A stretch of 64,000 bases of DNA from Tenrec ecaudatus (Eukaryota; Chordata; Mammalia; Afrosoricida; Tenrecidae): the NCBI RefSeq assembly GCF_050624435.1, contig NC_134541.1:5033983-5097982 (forward strand), given 5' to 3'. The translations under genes and the position numbers were made by a program. Positions within the stretch are counted from its first letter, which is position 1; every line of letters starts with the position of its first letter. Under the pieces are notes generated by a model. That model searched no databases. It was given only the letters and a program-made list of their open reading frames with translations, and was not told the origin of the DNA. This document shows positions 34,588 through 45,200 of this stretch, piece by piece.

Positions 34588-34790
34588 CAAGCTCACTGCT
34601 GCGGAGTCCATTCAGACTCAGTGACCCTACAGGGCAGGGTAGAACTGCTTCTGGGGGTTCCTGGGACTGTCATCCTGACAGGAGTAAAAAGCCTCCTCTT
34701 TCTCTCAAGGCAGGTCCAGTGGTTTCAAACTATTGACCTTGCGGTGAGTAGCTCAAGCATAATCACTAAGCTCCAGGGTTCCCGCTGCCC
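34588..34790 (-). mobile_element. AfroSINE, antisense, near full length
   Basis: GAGTCCATTCAGACTCAGTG, CTACAGGGCAGGGTAGAACT, GGAGTAAAAAGCCTCCTCTT, GTGGTTTCAAACTATTGACC and the reversed tRNA head to about 34790. Confidence 0.85.
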
Positions 34791-34935
34791 TTTCAGGTCT
34801 CAATCTAATCGCTCAGAGTCACTGGTGTCATTGTGATGCCGCAGAGACAGAGCTTACCAGAACACAGTGCTCGAGCAAAGCCACATGCTTTGCTGGGGAA
34901 GCTCGCCTAGTGGCTTGGAAGACGTCTGGTCAAAA

Positions 34936-35215
34936 TGCTCCTTAGAGGCGAGGATGGCCAGACTTGGTCTCCCATACTTTGGACAAGTTGTTGGGAGAGA
35001 CTGGTCCCTGGAGAAGGACGTCATGCTTGGTAAAGTCGAGGGGCGGTGACAACGTGGAAGGCCCTGGGCGAGCTGGGTGGACACGGGAGGCGGCCCCTGT
35101 GGGCTCCAGCAAAAGCACCACTGTGGGGCCCGAACAGGACGGGAGGTGCTTTCTTCTGTTGCGCGTTGAGTCACTAAGATCGGAACCGATGACACCTCAA
35201 GACAATGGCCCTGTC
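34936..35215 (+). mobile_element. RTE-clade LINE 3' fragment
   Basis: Contains CATACTTTGGACAAGTTGTT, CCTGGAGAAGGACGTCATGC, TTGGTAAAGTCGAGGGGCGG and a GATCGGAACCGATGACACCT end. In broken frames it reads as the RTE endonuclease-reverse transcriptase C-terminus (YFG-V, LEKD-MLGKVEG, TRWID-like). Frameshifted and dead. Confidence 0.75.
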
Positions 35216-35226
35216 TTGTTTGAGGG

Positions 35227-35412
35227 CCTGTAGTGGTGTAGCGGCCACACAATACAAGGGCAGCTGTTCAAACCCACGGCCACTCCAAAGGAGAGAGATG
35301 AGGCTGTCTACTCCCGTAAAGATTTATCGTGGGAAACCCACGAGGGCAGTTCCGCCCCATGCTACAGCGCCACTACGCGTCACCATCGAGTTGACGGCAG
35401 CCACTGTGGTTT
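35227..35412 (+). mobile_element. AfroSINE, sense
   Basis: TAGTGGTGTAGCGGCCACAC, GTTCAAACCCACGGCCACTC, GATGAGGCTGTCTACTCCCG, TAAAGATTTATCGTGGGAAA, GGGCAGTTCCGCCCCATGCT, ATCGAGTTGACGGCAG. Confidence 0.85.
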
Positions 35413-36757
35413 GGGTGACGGTATTGTCTCAAGAAGAAATCCGGGGGGTTAAAGATGATCTCAGGGCAATAGTTCCAGGGTCCATGAGAATTTGAAATTC
35501 CCCCTGTATGGTTAGGATTCTGCGGTAGGCTCGGTGATCAAAGGGGTTTGGACCGGTAGTGGGCCATCATCCAGTGTCCACAGTTTTTCAAAGGTGGAGT
35601 TGCATTAACCGGGCCTTTCTTCCAAGGCCCCTCTGCAGTGAACTGCGCACCTTTCATCTGGCCACTGGGCATCATGCAGGACTCCACTGCCCATTTGGGT
35701 CTTCGGGATTCCTCATCAGTGGGGCCATCAGCCGGTATGTAAGTATCCTTCAAATCCAGTACAGGCCACCTGCTGAGGGGCACTTTCTTGACCACGGACA
35801 CCAGTTAACTCAACCATTCCAAGAACCAGGAAGATGCGCATGCCCATGCCCACCTGTGTGATTCCGTGCTTCACATGGCCGTGACCGCATTTTGCTGATA
35901 ACACATTGGGCATGTTGATTCCTGAAAAGAGACTCTGTCAGGTGGGAGGCCAGAACTTATCTGAGACATGGAATGTTATCCTTCAAGCCAAGGTGTTTAT
36001 GTGCCAGGTCTCCAGGGGATGGTCAGGTGAAACAGAAGCCACAGAGAGTCCCCTTGGCCAGATGGCCAGTCAGCCACCAGGTGGCCCATACCCTTGGCAC
36101 AGACCCGCGGTGTCCTCTGAAGCAACTGCCCACTGCTGTAAACTGACCACAAAGAACAGAGCTCCCTGGGGGGACCGCACCATAGTGGTGAGCCAGGGAG
36201 AGGAGGATGCAGGCAGCAGCTCAGGATGGCCCTGGGCCCCACTTTCCATGTCCGGGAGTCCCAGGGACTTGCTGAGGAGCGTTCAGCTGGGTCTGGGCCG
36301 AGCAGGGCATGCATCTTACCCCCGGGCCACCTGGCAGCAGGGTGGTAGCAAGCCATTGAGATTGAGCATCTACCATACGTCTCCACCGTACATCTCCACC
36401 CGAGAACTGAAACTCCAAGCTGGCCTCCAGCAGGGGAAGCCCCTGGGGCCCAACCTACCCCCTGTGGACTTGCTGGGTGGACACAGGGTGGCAGGTCAAG
36501 GGGGTGTAGTGTCAGCTCACACGGCCAGCTGCTTCCATCATCCTGTGACCACCTCGCTTTTCAGGAGCTCCTGGGGCATGTGTCTTCTTAGTGCAAAGAC
36601 AGCTGTCCTTTTACCAACAGCGTTCACTCTCACACAGTCTGGAGAAGGCTGGAAAACAGCGGTTCAAACCTCAAGGCCACTCCTTCCAGAGGTTCCTGCA
36701 TGCACTTGGGTGGTTATTGAGTGGATGACCTGTCTCCCCCCTCCAGTGCCTGACCAG
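35413..36757. other. Intergenic, no gene recognised
   Basis: A 312-codon plus-strand open frame spans 35906-36844, but it has no recognisable domain and runs into an AfroSINE at its 3' end. I treat it as chance. Confidence 0.4.
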
Positions 36758-36958
36758 GAGGAGGCCCAATGGTGGAGTGGGTTCAGCACTGGGCTGCGAA
36801 CCACAAGTCAGCGGTTTGAAACCACGAGGGGCTCCAAGGGGTGAAAGATGAGGCTTTCTCGTTCTTTAAAGAGTTACGGTCCTGGAAACCCCCAGGGGCG
36901 GTTCTACCCCATCCCATAGTGTTGCCATGAGTCGGGATCGGCTCGATGGCAGTGCCTT
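36758..36958 (+). mobile_element. AfroSINE, sense, near full length
   Basis: CCCAATGGTGGAGTGGGTTC, CAGCGGTTTGAAACCACGAG, GATGAGGCTTTCTCGTTCTT, AAGAGTTACGGTCCTGGAAA, GCGGTTCTACCCCATCCCAT, ATGAGTCGGGATCGGCTCGA. One of the best-preserved copies. Confidence 0.9.
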
Positions 36959-37139
36959 TGATGCCTGATCACACTCCTGTTTCCCTATCGGAGTGATGGA
37001 GTGGGTCCCACTGCTGGCCTGTGGTCAGAAGCCCCAGGATAACCCACTGCACAGACAGGTCCCGAATCCACTTGATAATAGTGAGTTGGGTTTGTTCTAT
37101 GGTGGCTCCTGGGAAGCTCGCCTTCCTCCAACATCGGAA

Positions 37140-37290
37140 CCCCAGGTTCAAGTCCCAATGCACCTCTTACACGTCACGGCCACCACCCCTCTGTCCGTGG
37201 AGTCGGTGTGTGGCTGCAACCCTGGTAAGGTTTTGGGAGAGCTTCCAGACTGAGACAGATGAGGAAGAAGGCCTGGAGACCCCTTCTAAA
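37140..37290 (+). mobile_element. Unclassified afrotherian interspersed repeat
   Basis: Contains GAGCTTCCAGACTGAGACAG followed by ATGAGGAAGAAGGCCTGG. The same core recurs at about 45145-45175 and, reversed, at 51812-51850, showing dispersal. I recall similar elephant repeats but cannot name the family. Confidence 0.5.
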
Positions 37291-37334
37291 AACTAGCCAT
37301 GAAAAATCCTCATGAGGAGTTAAAGTGGGAAGGT

Positions 37335-38115
37335 GCGTGGGGAAAGAGGAAGAAGAAAGAGGAAGAAGAGGAAGAAGGGGGGAGGAGAAGGAGGAGGAGG
37401 AAGAGGAGGAAGAAGGAGGAAGAGAAGAAGGGGGAGGAGGAGGAGGAAGAAGAAGAAGAAGAAGAAGAAGAAGAAGAAGAAGAAGAAGAAGAAGAAGAAG
37501 AAGAAAGAAGTGGAGGAAGAGGAAGAAGGTGGGAGGAGGAGGAGGAGGAAGAAGAAGAAGAAAGAAGTGGAGGAAGAGGAAGAAGGTGGGAGGAGGAGGA
37601 GGAGGAAGAAGAAGAAGAAGAAAGAAGTGGAGGAAGAGGAAGAAGGTGGGAGGAGGAGGAGGAGGAGGAGGAAGAAGAAGAAAGAAGTGGAGGAAGAGGA
37701 AGAAGGTGGGAGGAGGAGGAGGAGGAGGAAGAAGAAGAAGAAAGAAGTGGAGGAAGAGGAAGAAGGTGGGAGGAGGAGGAGGAGGAAGAAGAAGAAGAAA
37801 GAAGTGGAGGAAGAGGAAGAAGGTGGGAGGAGGAGGAGGAAGAAGAAGAAGAAAGAAGTGGAGGAAGAGGAAGAAGGTGGGAGGAGGAGGAGGAGGAAGA
37901 AGAAGAAGAAGAAAGAAGTGGAGGAAGAGGAAGAAGATGGGAGGAGGAGGAGGAGGAAGAAGAAGGAAGAGGAAGAAGGGGGAGGAAGAAGAAGAGGAAG
38001 AGGAAGAAGGGAAGGAGGAAGAAGAAGAGGAGGAAGAAGAAAGATGAGGAGGAAGAGGAAGAAGAGGAGGAAGAGGAGGAGGAAGGAAAAGAGGAGGAAG
38101 AGGAAGAAGGAACCA
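37335..38115 (+). repeat. GA-rich polypurine block with a ~60-bp higher-order unit
   Basis: About 780 bp almost entirely A and G on plus. The centre (37500-37965) is eight to nine copies of a 51-60-bp unit: GAAGAAGAAAGAAGTGG, AGGAAGAGGAAGAAGGTGG, then a GAG run of varying length. A (GAA)n run at 37447-37507 precedes it. All six frames are long and open because the block lacks stops (Glu/Arg/Lys-rich plus, Leu/Ser/Phe/Pro-rich minus); it is not a gene. Confidence 0.97.
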
Positions 38116-38867
38116 CAGACAGGGCTTTCTGCTGGCTCTGTCACTGCTGACTTGAGGGCTGTCCCCTACATATGGCATATTTTCCTTTGGATGGCTTCCA
38201 TTCCCCAATAAAAGGTGGGTGTGGATACAAAGGAACAAAATTCAAATAAAAGAGAAGGGTCCCACTCTTGAAAACCCTCCTGACAGGTCTGGGTGGCTAT
38301 GAAAGGAGGAAAGTACAATTGAAACCGACCTCCATGCTCCTGTGACAAAGCAGCTCCTTTCAAACCGACCAGCCCTATGGTCACAAGGCTCTGATTCAGC
38401 CGAGCTTGGGGTCCCCACGAGGAGGACCATCCACACATCTATGCCAGCTGACATCCGTCCTTGCTGCCGCGTCCTCAGGCAGCCTGAAAGGGTGTTTTGA
38501 GCCCCCTTTGCTGGTCTCCCCCTTTCTCCAGCCTCCCTTGTGCTCACACAGGAAGCGACCTCGGCATGCCTGGAAAGGCCCGCCCCACACCACCTGTCAT
38601 TCTGAGCTGACCCCCTTCACTGCCCTCCCACGTGACAGAGCAGGAAACCGCGCCCACATCCATTCACTCAGCAAGAGCAGTGACGACATTTCTCTGGAAA
38701 GGTCCCAAATGGGGAGCCCCTTCAATCTCCTTTTCCCCAGTACCCAGAACAGTCATCAAGCACGTCTCCACAGCAGACTGCAACCTTGCACAGCGGGGCC
38801 TGGGGCCCTGGACCTTCAACTTGGATCTTTAGCAAGCATGTGTTTGAATTAGTGGGCTTCTCTGGGC
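38116..38867. other. Intergenic, nothing recognised
   Basis: Unique DNA; two AATAAAAG hexamers (38209, 38246) have no gene to serve. Confidence 0.4.
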
Positions 38868-39075
38868 AGGGCAGGTGGCTACGCATTCGGGTGTTAGCCC
38901 CAAGACTGGGAGTTCAAGTCCACAAAGGCCACTGAAGACTCGTTGAGAACAGATCTACTCTGTCCCACACGGCCACCACGGGTGGGCAAAGCCACACCAG
39001 CAACTGTTTTAAAAGTGGGCGCTTATGGATTGTGATAAGAGTTGTACGAGCCCCCAATGAAATGATTAAAAGTAA
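38868..39075 (+). mobile_element. tRNA-derived SINE, AfroSINE-related subfamily with a different tail
   Basis: Head GGTGGCTACGCATTCGGGTG with a B-box-like GAGTTCAAGTCCACAAAGGC. The 3' end is GATTGTGATAAGAGTTGTAC, then GAGCCCCCAATGAAATG and an A-rich tail, unlike the GAATCGACTCGATGGC end of the other copies. Confidence 0.65.
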
Positions 39076-39841
39076 AAAAAGGAAGAAAATGATGATGACC
39101 AAAAAAAGTGAGTGCTTGTCCCCCTGTCACCAGTGCCACCCAGAGCTGCTTTGGGGACACCATCGGGGTGGGTTTGATCACACACACAGGGCAGGACCCT
39201 GGATGCCTGTGAGGGTCTGCCCTGTCCAAGCCCCCAAGAGTGCTCAGCACCCAACCACGCCACATCAACCAGCAGGCACCTCGAAGGTCAGGCCAGGACA
39301 TGGGGAAGGACAAGCTCGTCTCCTGCTCAGTGACCAGTGGGCCACTGTCTCCACCGCCCAGCCCTCAGCACATCGGCACCATTTCCTCGAGGATGCAGAT
39401 CAGGCTGGGAATGGGCCCAGATGCCAGAAGCCCTGATTTTCCGTCACACGGGGCACAATCAAGTGACGACAGTTGGTGGGCGGGCAGCTGCCAGATCAGT
39501 AGTGCACTTCCATGGGCCAGCTGGCCTGACGAGGACCCACGGCCTCCAGGACGCCTGGCTCTCTGCAGCCAGGCTCCTGCCTGGGTGTGACCTCACACGG
39601 CCTCGGCAGCATGAGCATCTTATGGGGAGAAACAGCCCCCAAGGGGGCTAGGGGAGTTCCCAGCCCAGGTCTGTGGGGTACACTCTGGGGACCAAGTGCT
39701 CATGGAGAAGGTGCTGTTGCAGGGTGGGGTCACCCTCGTGGTCCCCCATGTCACCGACTGTCCCAGGGCCCCAGTTTCCTGCCCAAAGGCCCTGCAGGAG
39801 GGAGACACCAGCCTATGCACAGCCCCAGGTGTGACCAGGTG
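39076..39841. other. Intergenic, nothing recognised
   Basis: Unique GC-rich DNA without a supportable feature. Confidence 0.4.
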
Positions 39842-40210
39842 TGTTGGGCAGGGTTCTCTAGAGAGACAAACCAGATTGCTAGTAATTATATATAAATATA
39901 TTTATAAAGATAGATATATAATACAAGAAATGAACCATTAAATTATATACAGATTGATAATACAAGAAATTAACAGTTAAATTATAAAGCAGTGAGACAC
40001 TAGCAGTCCTTTAAGGCTTGAGAGCCGCCAGTTGCCAGTCCCCTTCTGTAGAGAGAGCTGGGCTATATATATCCAGGCAGCAAACAGCAAGGCAGGTCCC
40101 CAACTGTCATCAACTGTTGGTCCCCAGCTCCAGAGATGAACATTCCAATCGTGGGGGCTTAAAGGGACCTCAACTTACAGTGACACAGTCCACAGGCTAG
40201 ACATCCCACA
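39842..40210 (-). mobile_element. Unclassified interspersed repeat with AT-rich core
   Basis: Begins GGGCAGGGTTCTCTAGAGAG and continues with duplicated ATACAAGAAAT blocks and A/T-rich sequence. The edge motif is common to dispersed repeats in afrotherian genomes. Orientation and family uncertain. Confidence 0.4.
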
Positions 40211-40512
40211 GGTAGTGTACCCCTTTAAACTGAGGCACAGAACAAGCAAGGCGAGGCTCACCGAGCCATTTATCCCTCTGCCCTTCAGTTAATCCTACTT
40301 GTTTTTATCGGCCAGGCTGGCACAATAAACTATCGCACCAGGTGAGGTTGGGTCCCAGGTGAGGCCTGGAAAACAAAGGCCCTGAGCTCTGGGTGGGGTG
40401 TCCCGGAACATGCTGAGGACAAGTGGACTTTGGCCTACCTTTGTCTCTTCGTTACCTGGAAGCCAGGACCAAAGAACGGAACCAAAGAGCCTCATTTCTC
40501 TCAGCTTAATCC

Positions 40513-40690
40513 AGTTCACTGCCACTGTGTACAGGCTTGGATTGGTCCTGGGGGTTTCTGAGGCTGTACATCTTTAGAAGAGCAAAAAGCCTCATCTTTC
40601 TTCCATTGAGTGGTTGGTGGTTTCGAACTGCTGATCTTGTAGCGAGCAGCCCAAAGCAGAACCCACGACACCACCAGAACTCCCGAGGCC
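40513..40690 (-). mobile_element. AfroSINE, antisense
   Basis: GGGGGTTTCTGAGGCTGTAC, GAGCAAAAAGCCTCATCTTT, GTGGTTTCGAACTGCTGATC, TAGCGAGCAGCCCAAAGC, ACCACCAGAACTCCC. Near complete. Confidence 0.85.
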
Positions 40691-40801
40691 AATAAAAGAA
40701 CAGAAATTCCCGAGACCAACTGCATCATTGATTGTATCTTTACAAAGGAGGTTCAAGTTACATGGTTGGTATTCGGGTGGCTGCATGCCAACCAAAGCAA
40801 G

Positions 40802-40990
40802 TTCATGGCCATTGAGTTGATCCCAACTCATAAGGACTCATATAACTGTCTCTGTGGTCTCCTGAGGCTGTAATTCTTTACAGGAGTAGAAAGCCTCATC
40901 TTTCTCCTTCGGACAGCAGTTCTCTCTCGAACTGCTCACCTTGTGCTTAGCAGCCCGATGAGTAACCCGCTAAGCCTCCAGGGCTCTTGT
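40802..40990 (-). mobile_element. AfroSINE, antisense
   Basis: CCATTGAGTTGATCCCAACT, CTGAGGCTGTAATTCTTTAC, AGGAGTAGAAAGCCTCATCT, CTCGAACTGCTCACCTTGTG, CTTAGCAGCCCGATGAGTAA. A second copy in the same orientation as the one 110 bases to its left. Confidence 0.88.
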
Positions 40991-41261
40991 GCCCTACCGG
41001 GGCACAAACATGCTTGAGAGCATCTAGAATCCAGACCAGCGGCTGCCAAACTTTGCTTTTTGATTGGGATTGAGTCCAGTGGATTCCCCTGAACCCCTCA
41101 AATGGGGCCGGGACAGCCGAGGAAAGGATGCTCAGAGCTCTCTTCACCAGGTCCGTCCGGCCCTGCTGTTCATGTTGAAAACTAACTGCAGCCGAGCAGA
41201 CTCCAGCACAGAGACCGGGCTCCACGGGGCCTTCAGGGTTGGGAGCTAGATCTCTAGGCTT

Positions 41262-41362
41262 CCTTCTCTTCGAAGGCACCTTGCGATGGACTCAAACCGT
41301 CAACCGTTTGGTCGCAGTGGAGTGTGTTCACCATTTGTCCAGCTCGGGGACCCCAGTGGCAC
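41262..41362 (-). mobile_element. AfroSINE fragment, antisense (tRNA head)
   Basis: GAAGGCACCTTGCGATGGAC, TCAAACCGTCAACCGTTTGG, TCGCAGTGGAGTGTGTTCAC. Only the reversed head and B-box region remain. Confidence 0.6.
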
Positions 41363-41859
41363 CATGCAGGCCTCCGCCTCGAGTTATTTGTATGCGGAAC
41401 ACACAACTGGCAGGTGGTGGCCAGCCACCAATCTTGTCCAGCTCTTGTAGGGAGCAACCAGCAACACTCAGGGAGGGCGAGCCGGCCAATCTCCCAAGCG
41501 AAGGCCCTTAAGTGGGAAACAAACCATGCTCTCCCACTGATGGGGTGATGCGAATGAGCTGACTCAAAAGGGTCGGGACCACGGTGAGGAGAGAGGTGAG
41601 AACGAGGGCTGGTTTTCCAGAAGGTGACGATGAGGAAGCTAACCTGTGGAGACCCCGAGCCTGGGGCCAAAGGCGTGTGCACAACAGCCCTGGGTCTGTT
41701 TCCGGGGCTGTCGCTCACGAACACCAAGTGGACTGGCCGTGGAAGTTTCCGAAAGCCAGGGAGCGCTGCTCAGCTGTGCTATGCTCAGCTACGGAGTCAC
41801 CAGCCTGGCGTGTCAGGTCACCCACCCCAACGGCGTGTGCTGGGAACAAATATTTAGAT
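41363..41859. other. Intergenic, nothing recognised
   Basis: No gene or repeat supported. Confidence 0.35.
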
Positions 41860-42935
41860 GTCCTTCATAGATGAGGCAATCGCGGTGTCTCTACAGCCCG
41901 AAAGTGACTTTATGAGGTGGGATGGCTCGTGCCTTTGTTTGGGTGCCATGGAGTTATCTAATCGGACCGGCAGGCCCAGCTGCGGCCGTGAACTAGTGCT
42001 TCCTCTGCCACGAGACCAGAGGAACTGGAGGTGCCCAGCCACCATCAGGGACCATTGTGACCAAGAGCCCAGTGGGTGAGTTCTGCTCAAAGGGTGAGGA
42101 AAACATAGCACGGGATGTAAAATTCTGACAGACTGGAGAACCCCCCACGAGTCTATTGCGCTGAGAAAACAATCCAAACCACAGACAGAAAGTCACTGTT
42201 AAAGGAAAATGATTGTTCAGCGAAACGGGGGGGGGGGGGATATTCACTCTGAGAAGTTGTTCTTGTACAGAACCGTGTATTACGGGAGTCACTCTAAAGC
42301 AGAGCATGGTGGTGAATCTGAGTCAACGGTGGTGAGCCGAGATGGGGGAGAGCGGGCGCACTGTGAAGAAGGGCCCCGGCGTTGTCCGAGCTTCCACTGC
42401 GAACCCCCGAGCTGCAGAAGGCAGCGGATGACAGGGGGATGTCCCAGTCCATCTTCCGGGTCCCTACGTGGGTGAAGCCTGCGATGGATTCCTTCTGACC
42501 ACAGTGGAGAGATGTGGGTAGCCTTGCTGTGGGCCAGAGAGCCTCGCAAGCTCGATGACGGCAGCCGGGATCGGGTGAAATGTGACCCTTCATCATGGGA
42601 CGTGCCTCCGACCCATTTTAAATTTGCTCTAGTTTGTAATACTTCCTGCGTTTTTCTTCCATTGCTTTTCTCCCACCTCTGGGCTATTTCGTGCCTGTGG
42701 TCGGTCCTTTTCTTTCAGCATGCTTTCCAGTATATGAAATCGGGATGGGCGAAGCGGGGTGCAGTGGGAGCATGGCTGGGGTTGGGGGAGCGGTAGAAAC
42801 ACGGGGCGCCAGTCATGAATGCACGAGGGAAGAAAACGTTCTGGAACTGATTGTGGCGATGGGTGTACAGCTCTTTAATACGACGGAAGTGTATGATACG
42901 CAAACCATATGTCAATAAAACTATTTGATTAATTA
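41860..42935 (+). mobile_element. Unclassified LINE-like 3' region ending in AATAAA
   Basis: Ends CTGATTGTGGCGATGGGTGT ... CAATAAAACTATTTGATTAA, a pattern typical of LINE 3' UTR ends. A central portion (about 42005-42150) resembles 54095-54240, including the shared GGTGCCCAGCCAC core, so it is dispersed. A G12 run lies at 42227-42238. Family and left boundary unsure. Confidence 0.4.
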
Positions 42936-43404
42936 ATTAAGGGACATTAATTAGTTAAAAGGAAAAAATCCCACCGCTACTGAATGACACCCTGATGGCT
43001 GGGTGTGTGTGCCGCTGGGCATCTCGCCATCACAGTTAAAAGAAACATTTTCATGAAAAAAGTGCGCAGTCCAGTCTTTCCGTCTGAAGATGAGGAATCA
43101 GCGGCCCAGCGTGGGGGGGGGCAGCAATGTGGTGGGGGTACCTACCCAAAGTCACCCAGTTCCCAGTGTCACACCCCCACATCCCTGCAGTCAACCCCTT
43201 TCCACTTTGCTATTCCGGAGTATCTGAGTGCAGGTCTGCTCTGCCAGCGCACGTGACAGCCTCACGGAGGGCGAGGCTGCGTTTGCGTGCTTCTCCACGC
43301 CGACGAAATGGAAAACCACTCAGAGCCAAGCCACTTCCAGATACTCCTTAGGCAAAGACTTACACCTCCGGCTTGTTAAATGCCGGTGTTAGAACCTTCT
43401 AGAC

Positions 43405-43737
43405 CTGCGGTTCTCACCCTTCCTCAGACTGCGACCTTTCGTACAGCTCCTCATGTTGTGGCGAACTCCAACCATCAAATTATTTTAATTGCTACTTCAT
43501 CACTGTCATTTTGCTACTGTTATGAATCTTCATGTAAATATCTGATACGCAGGGTGTATTTTCATTGTTACAAATTGAACATAATTAAACATAATTAAAG
43601 CATAGTGATTAATCACAAAACAATATGTAATTATGTACTGTGAAATATTTATGTGTTTTCCGATGGTCTTAGGCAACCCTTGTGAAAGGGTCCTTCAACC
43701 CCCAAAGAGATCGCGACCCACGGGTTGAGAACCACTG
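43405..43737 (+). mobile_element. SPIN-type hAT transposon, nonautonomous copy 1
   Basis: 333 bp. The 5' terminus CTGCGGTTCTCACCCTTCCT pairs with the 3' terminus CGGGTTGAGAACCACTG. The interior carries the SPIN hallmarks GTTGTGGCGAACTCCAACCA, TTTTGCTACTGTTATGAATC and TCTTAGGCAACCC...AGGGTCC. It is flanked by TTCTAGAC (43397-43404) and TTCTAGAT (43738-43745), an 8-bp hAT duplication with the preferred TCTAGA core. A segment with CATAGTGATTAATCACAAAA is shared with copy 2. Moved in trans by a hAT transposase; no transposase reading frame here. Confidence 0.93.
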
Positions 43738-45054
43738 TTCTAGATGCTGGTCTCTGGCAGCCTCAGGGGTTTCTGGCCCAAGGAGACAACACGGCCCTAA
43801 CCAATTGCTGGCTTCTGGAAAGGCCTCGCTGCCAGGTTTGCCAAGAGACCCGAGAGAGCCTTGTGATGCTGGAGTGGCCGATCAGCAAGGTAAGCTCGGG
43901 CTTGCTTGTGCTTACTTACGCGTTTGTAGTCAACAGCTTCACATTTTTCTCACCACATCCAAGAGTCTGCTTCAAGGTACCTGACTCCCTCCTAAGCCCA
44001 CAGCCCCTTCCTACAGAACCGAAGCCTCCCTTCCCGGCAGGCGCCCGACAGGGACAGAGAGTGCCCATCAGCAAGGCCAGGCGGTGAGACCCCTGGGCAG
44101 CTGCTCACCACCAGCCTGTAAGCACATGTAAGCCTGTGCTTTACTGGGTTTTGCCCAAAGGAAGCGCGAGTGGGAGGCACAGTCGGTGCCTGATGCTCCC
44201 GGCCCTGGGAGAGGCCTCCCCTCAGAGAGCACAGCACCTTTACCTGCCCTGCACTCCCCGCCCCCCACCAAGCACCCTCACTGTGGTGCCACAGCCAGGG
44301 AGACTGCATCACAGGGCAAAGGCAGGCGGCACACAGTGCAGCCGGATTCCAGGGCACACAGTTGCTCTGGGAAGTCACAGCAAGGGGGTCTCCTTGCTTC
44401 GTGCTTGTCGTTGTCGAAGCCTGAGGCCCAGCGGTTTTTCGGGTGCCATCCAGAAGCCTGCACAATGTCCCCCCGGGTGTGCAGCCGCCCCTCCCCCTTC
44501 TTCTGAGTGCCCCAGCTCGTTCACATCAGCTGGCTGCCCCTCAGCTTCCCGTGTCACGTTGGGGCCGCCGCTGTCCATTTGACCCCATAGCCAGAGGGCT
44601 TTAGGAGTCAGGCCAGGTGACAGTTGGCTTTGAAAAATAAAGAGATGAAACACGTGTTGAGCCATTTTGAACCTGCCTGTGTCACCCAGGGTCCTCGCTG
44701 GGCCGGGCTCCCCAGCCCAGTCCGCAACCAAGGAAGACTGAGTCTTGGGCCCACTGGTTGGAATGGTGTTGAATCCCCTCAGAAACCAGCTGCTGAGGGG
44801 AGTCCTCCCCGTCTATGAAGTCATTTCGCCTTATCAGTGTACACATTTGCTTCTGTGGGCTCCAAAGTCCGGCTGGGCTGGGTTGGGTTGGTTTGGGGTT
44901 TGGGTGGGGTCGCGTTGTTTTCCCCTCTCACCTGGTCTGGATGACTGTGTCGCTCCACTGGCTCAGCCTCTCTCCTGGCTGGAGGTATGGGCAAGACGCC
45001 CGTGGGTGACCGGAGGGACAAGCTCACTCATGGAGGTCCCCCAGCCTGTCAATC
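43738..45054. other. Intergenic, nothing recognised
   Basis: Mostly GC-rich unique DNA. No gene supported. Confidence 0.4.
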
Positions 45055-45200
45055 TGTGATGGTGAATTGCATGTTGCTACCATGCGACGGGCTACCAGTA
45101 TTCCATAGGCCAGTGAGGCCGCCCAGCGTGGGACGGGCTTCAGCGGAGCTTCCAGACTCAGGCAGACTAAGAAGAATGGGTGCGATCTACTTCCGGAAAC
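45055..45200 (+). mobile_element. Unclassified afrotherian interspersed repeat, second copy
   Basis: Shares GAGCTTCCAGACTCAGGCAG, then ACTAAGAAGAATGGG, with 37240-37280. Diverged. Confidence 0.45.

Noticed and set aside
35906..36844. 312-codon plus-strand open frame
   Set aside because: No recognisable domain, GC-rich chance composition, and its end lies in an AfroSINE.
37299..38238. Very long open frames in all six frames (poly-Glu/Arg on plus, poly-Pro/Ser/Phe on minus)
   Set aside because: They follow from a purine-only simple repeat that cannot form stop codons; no start context, splice pattern or domain.
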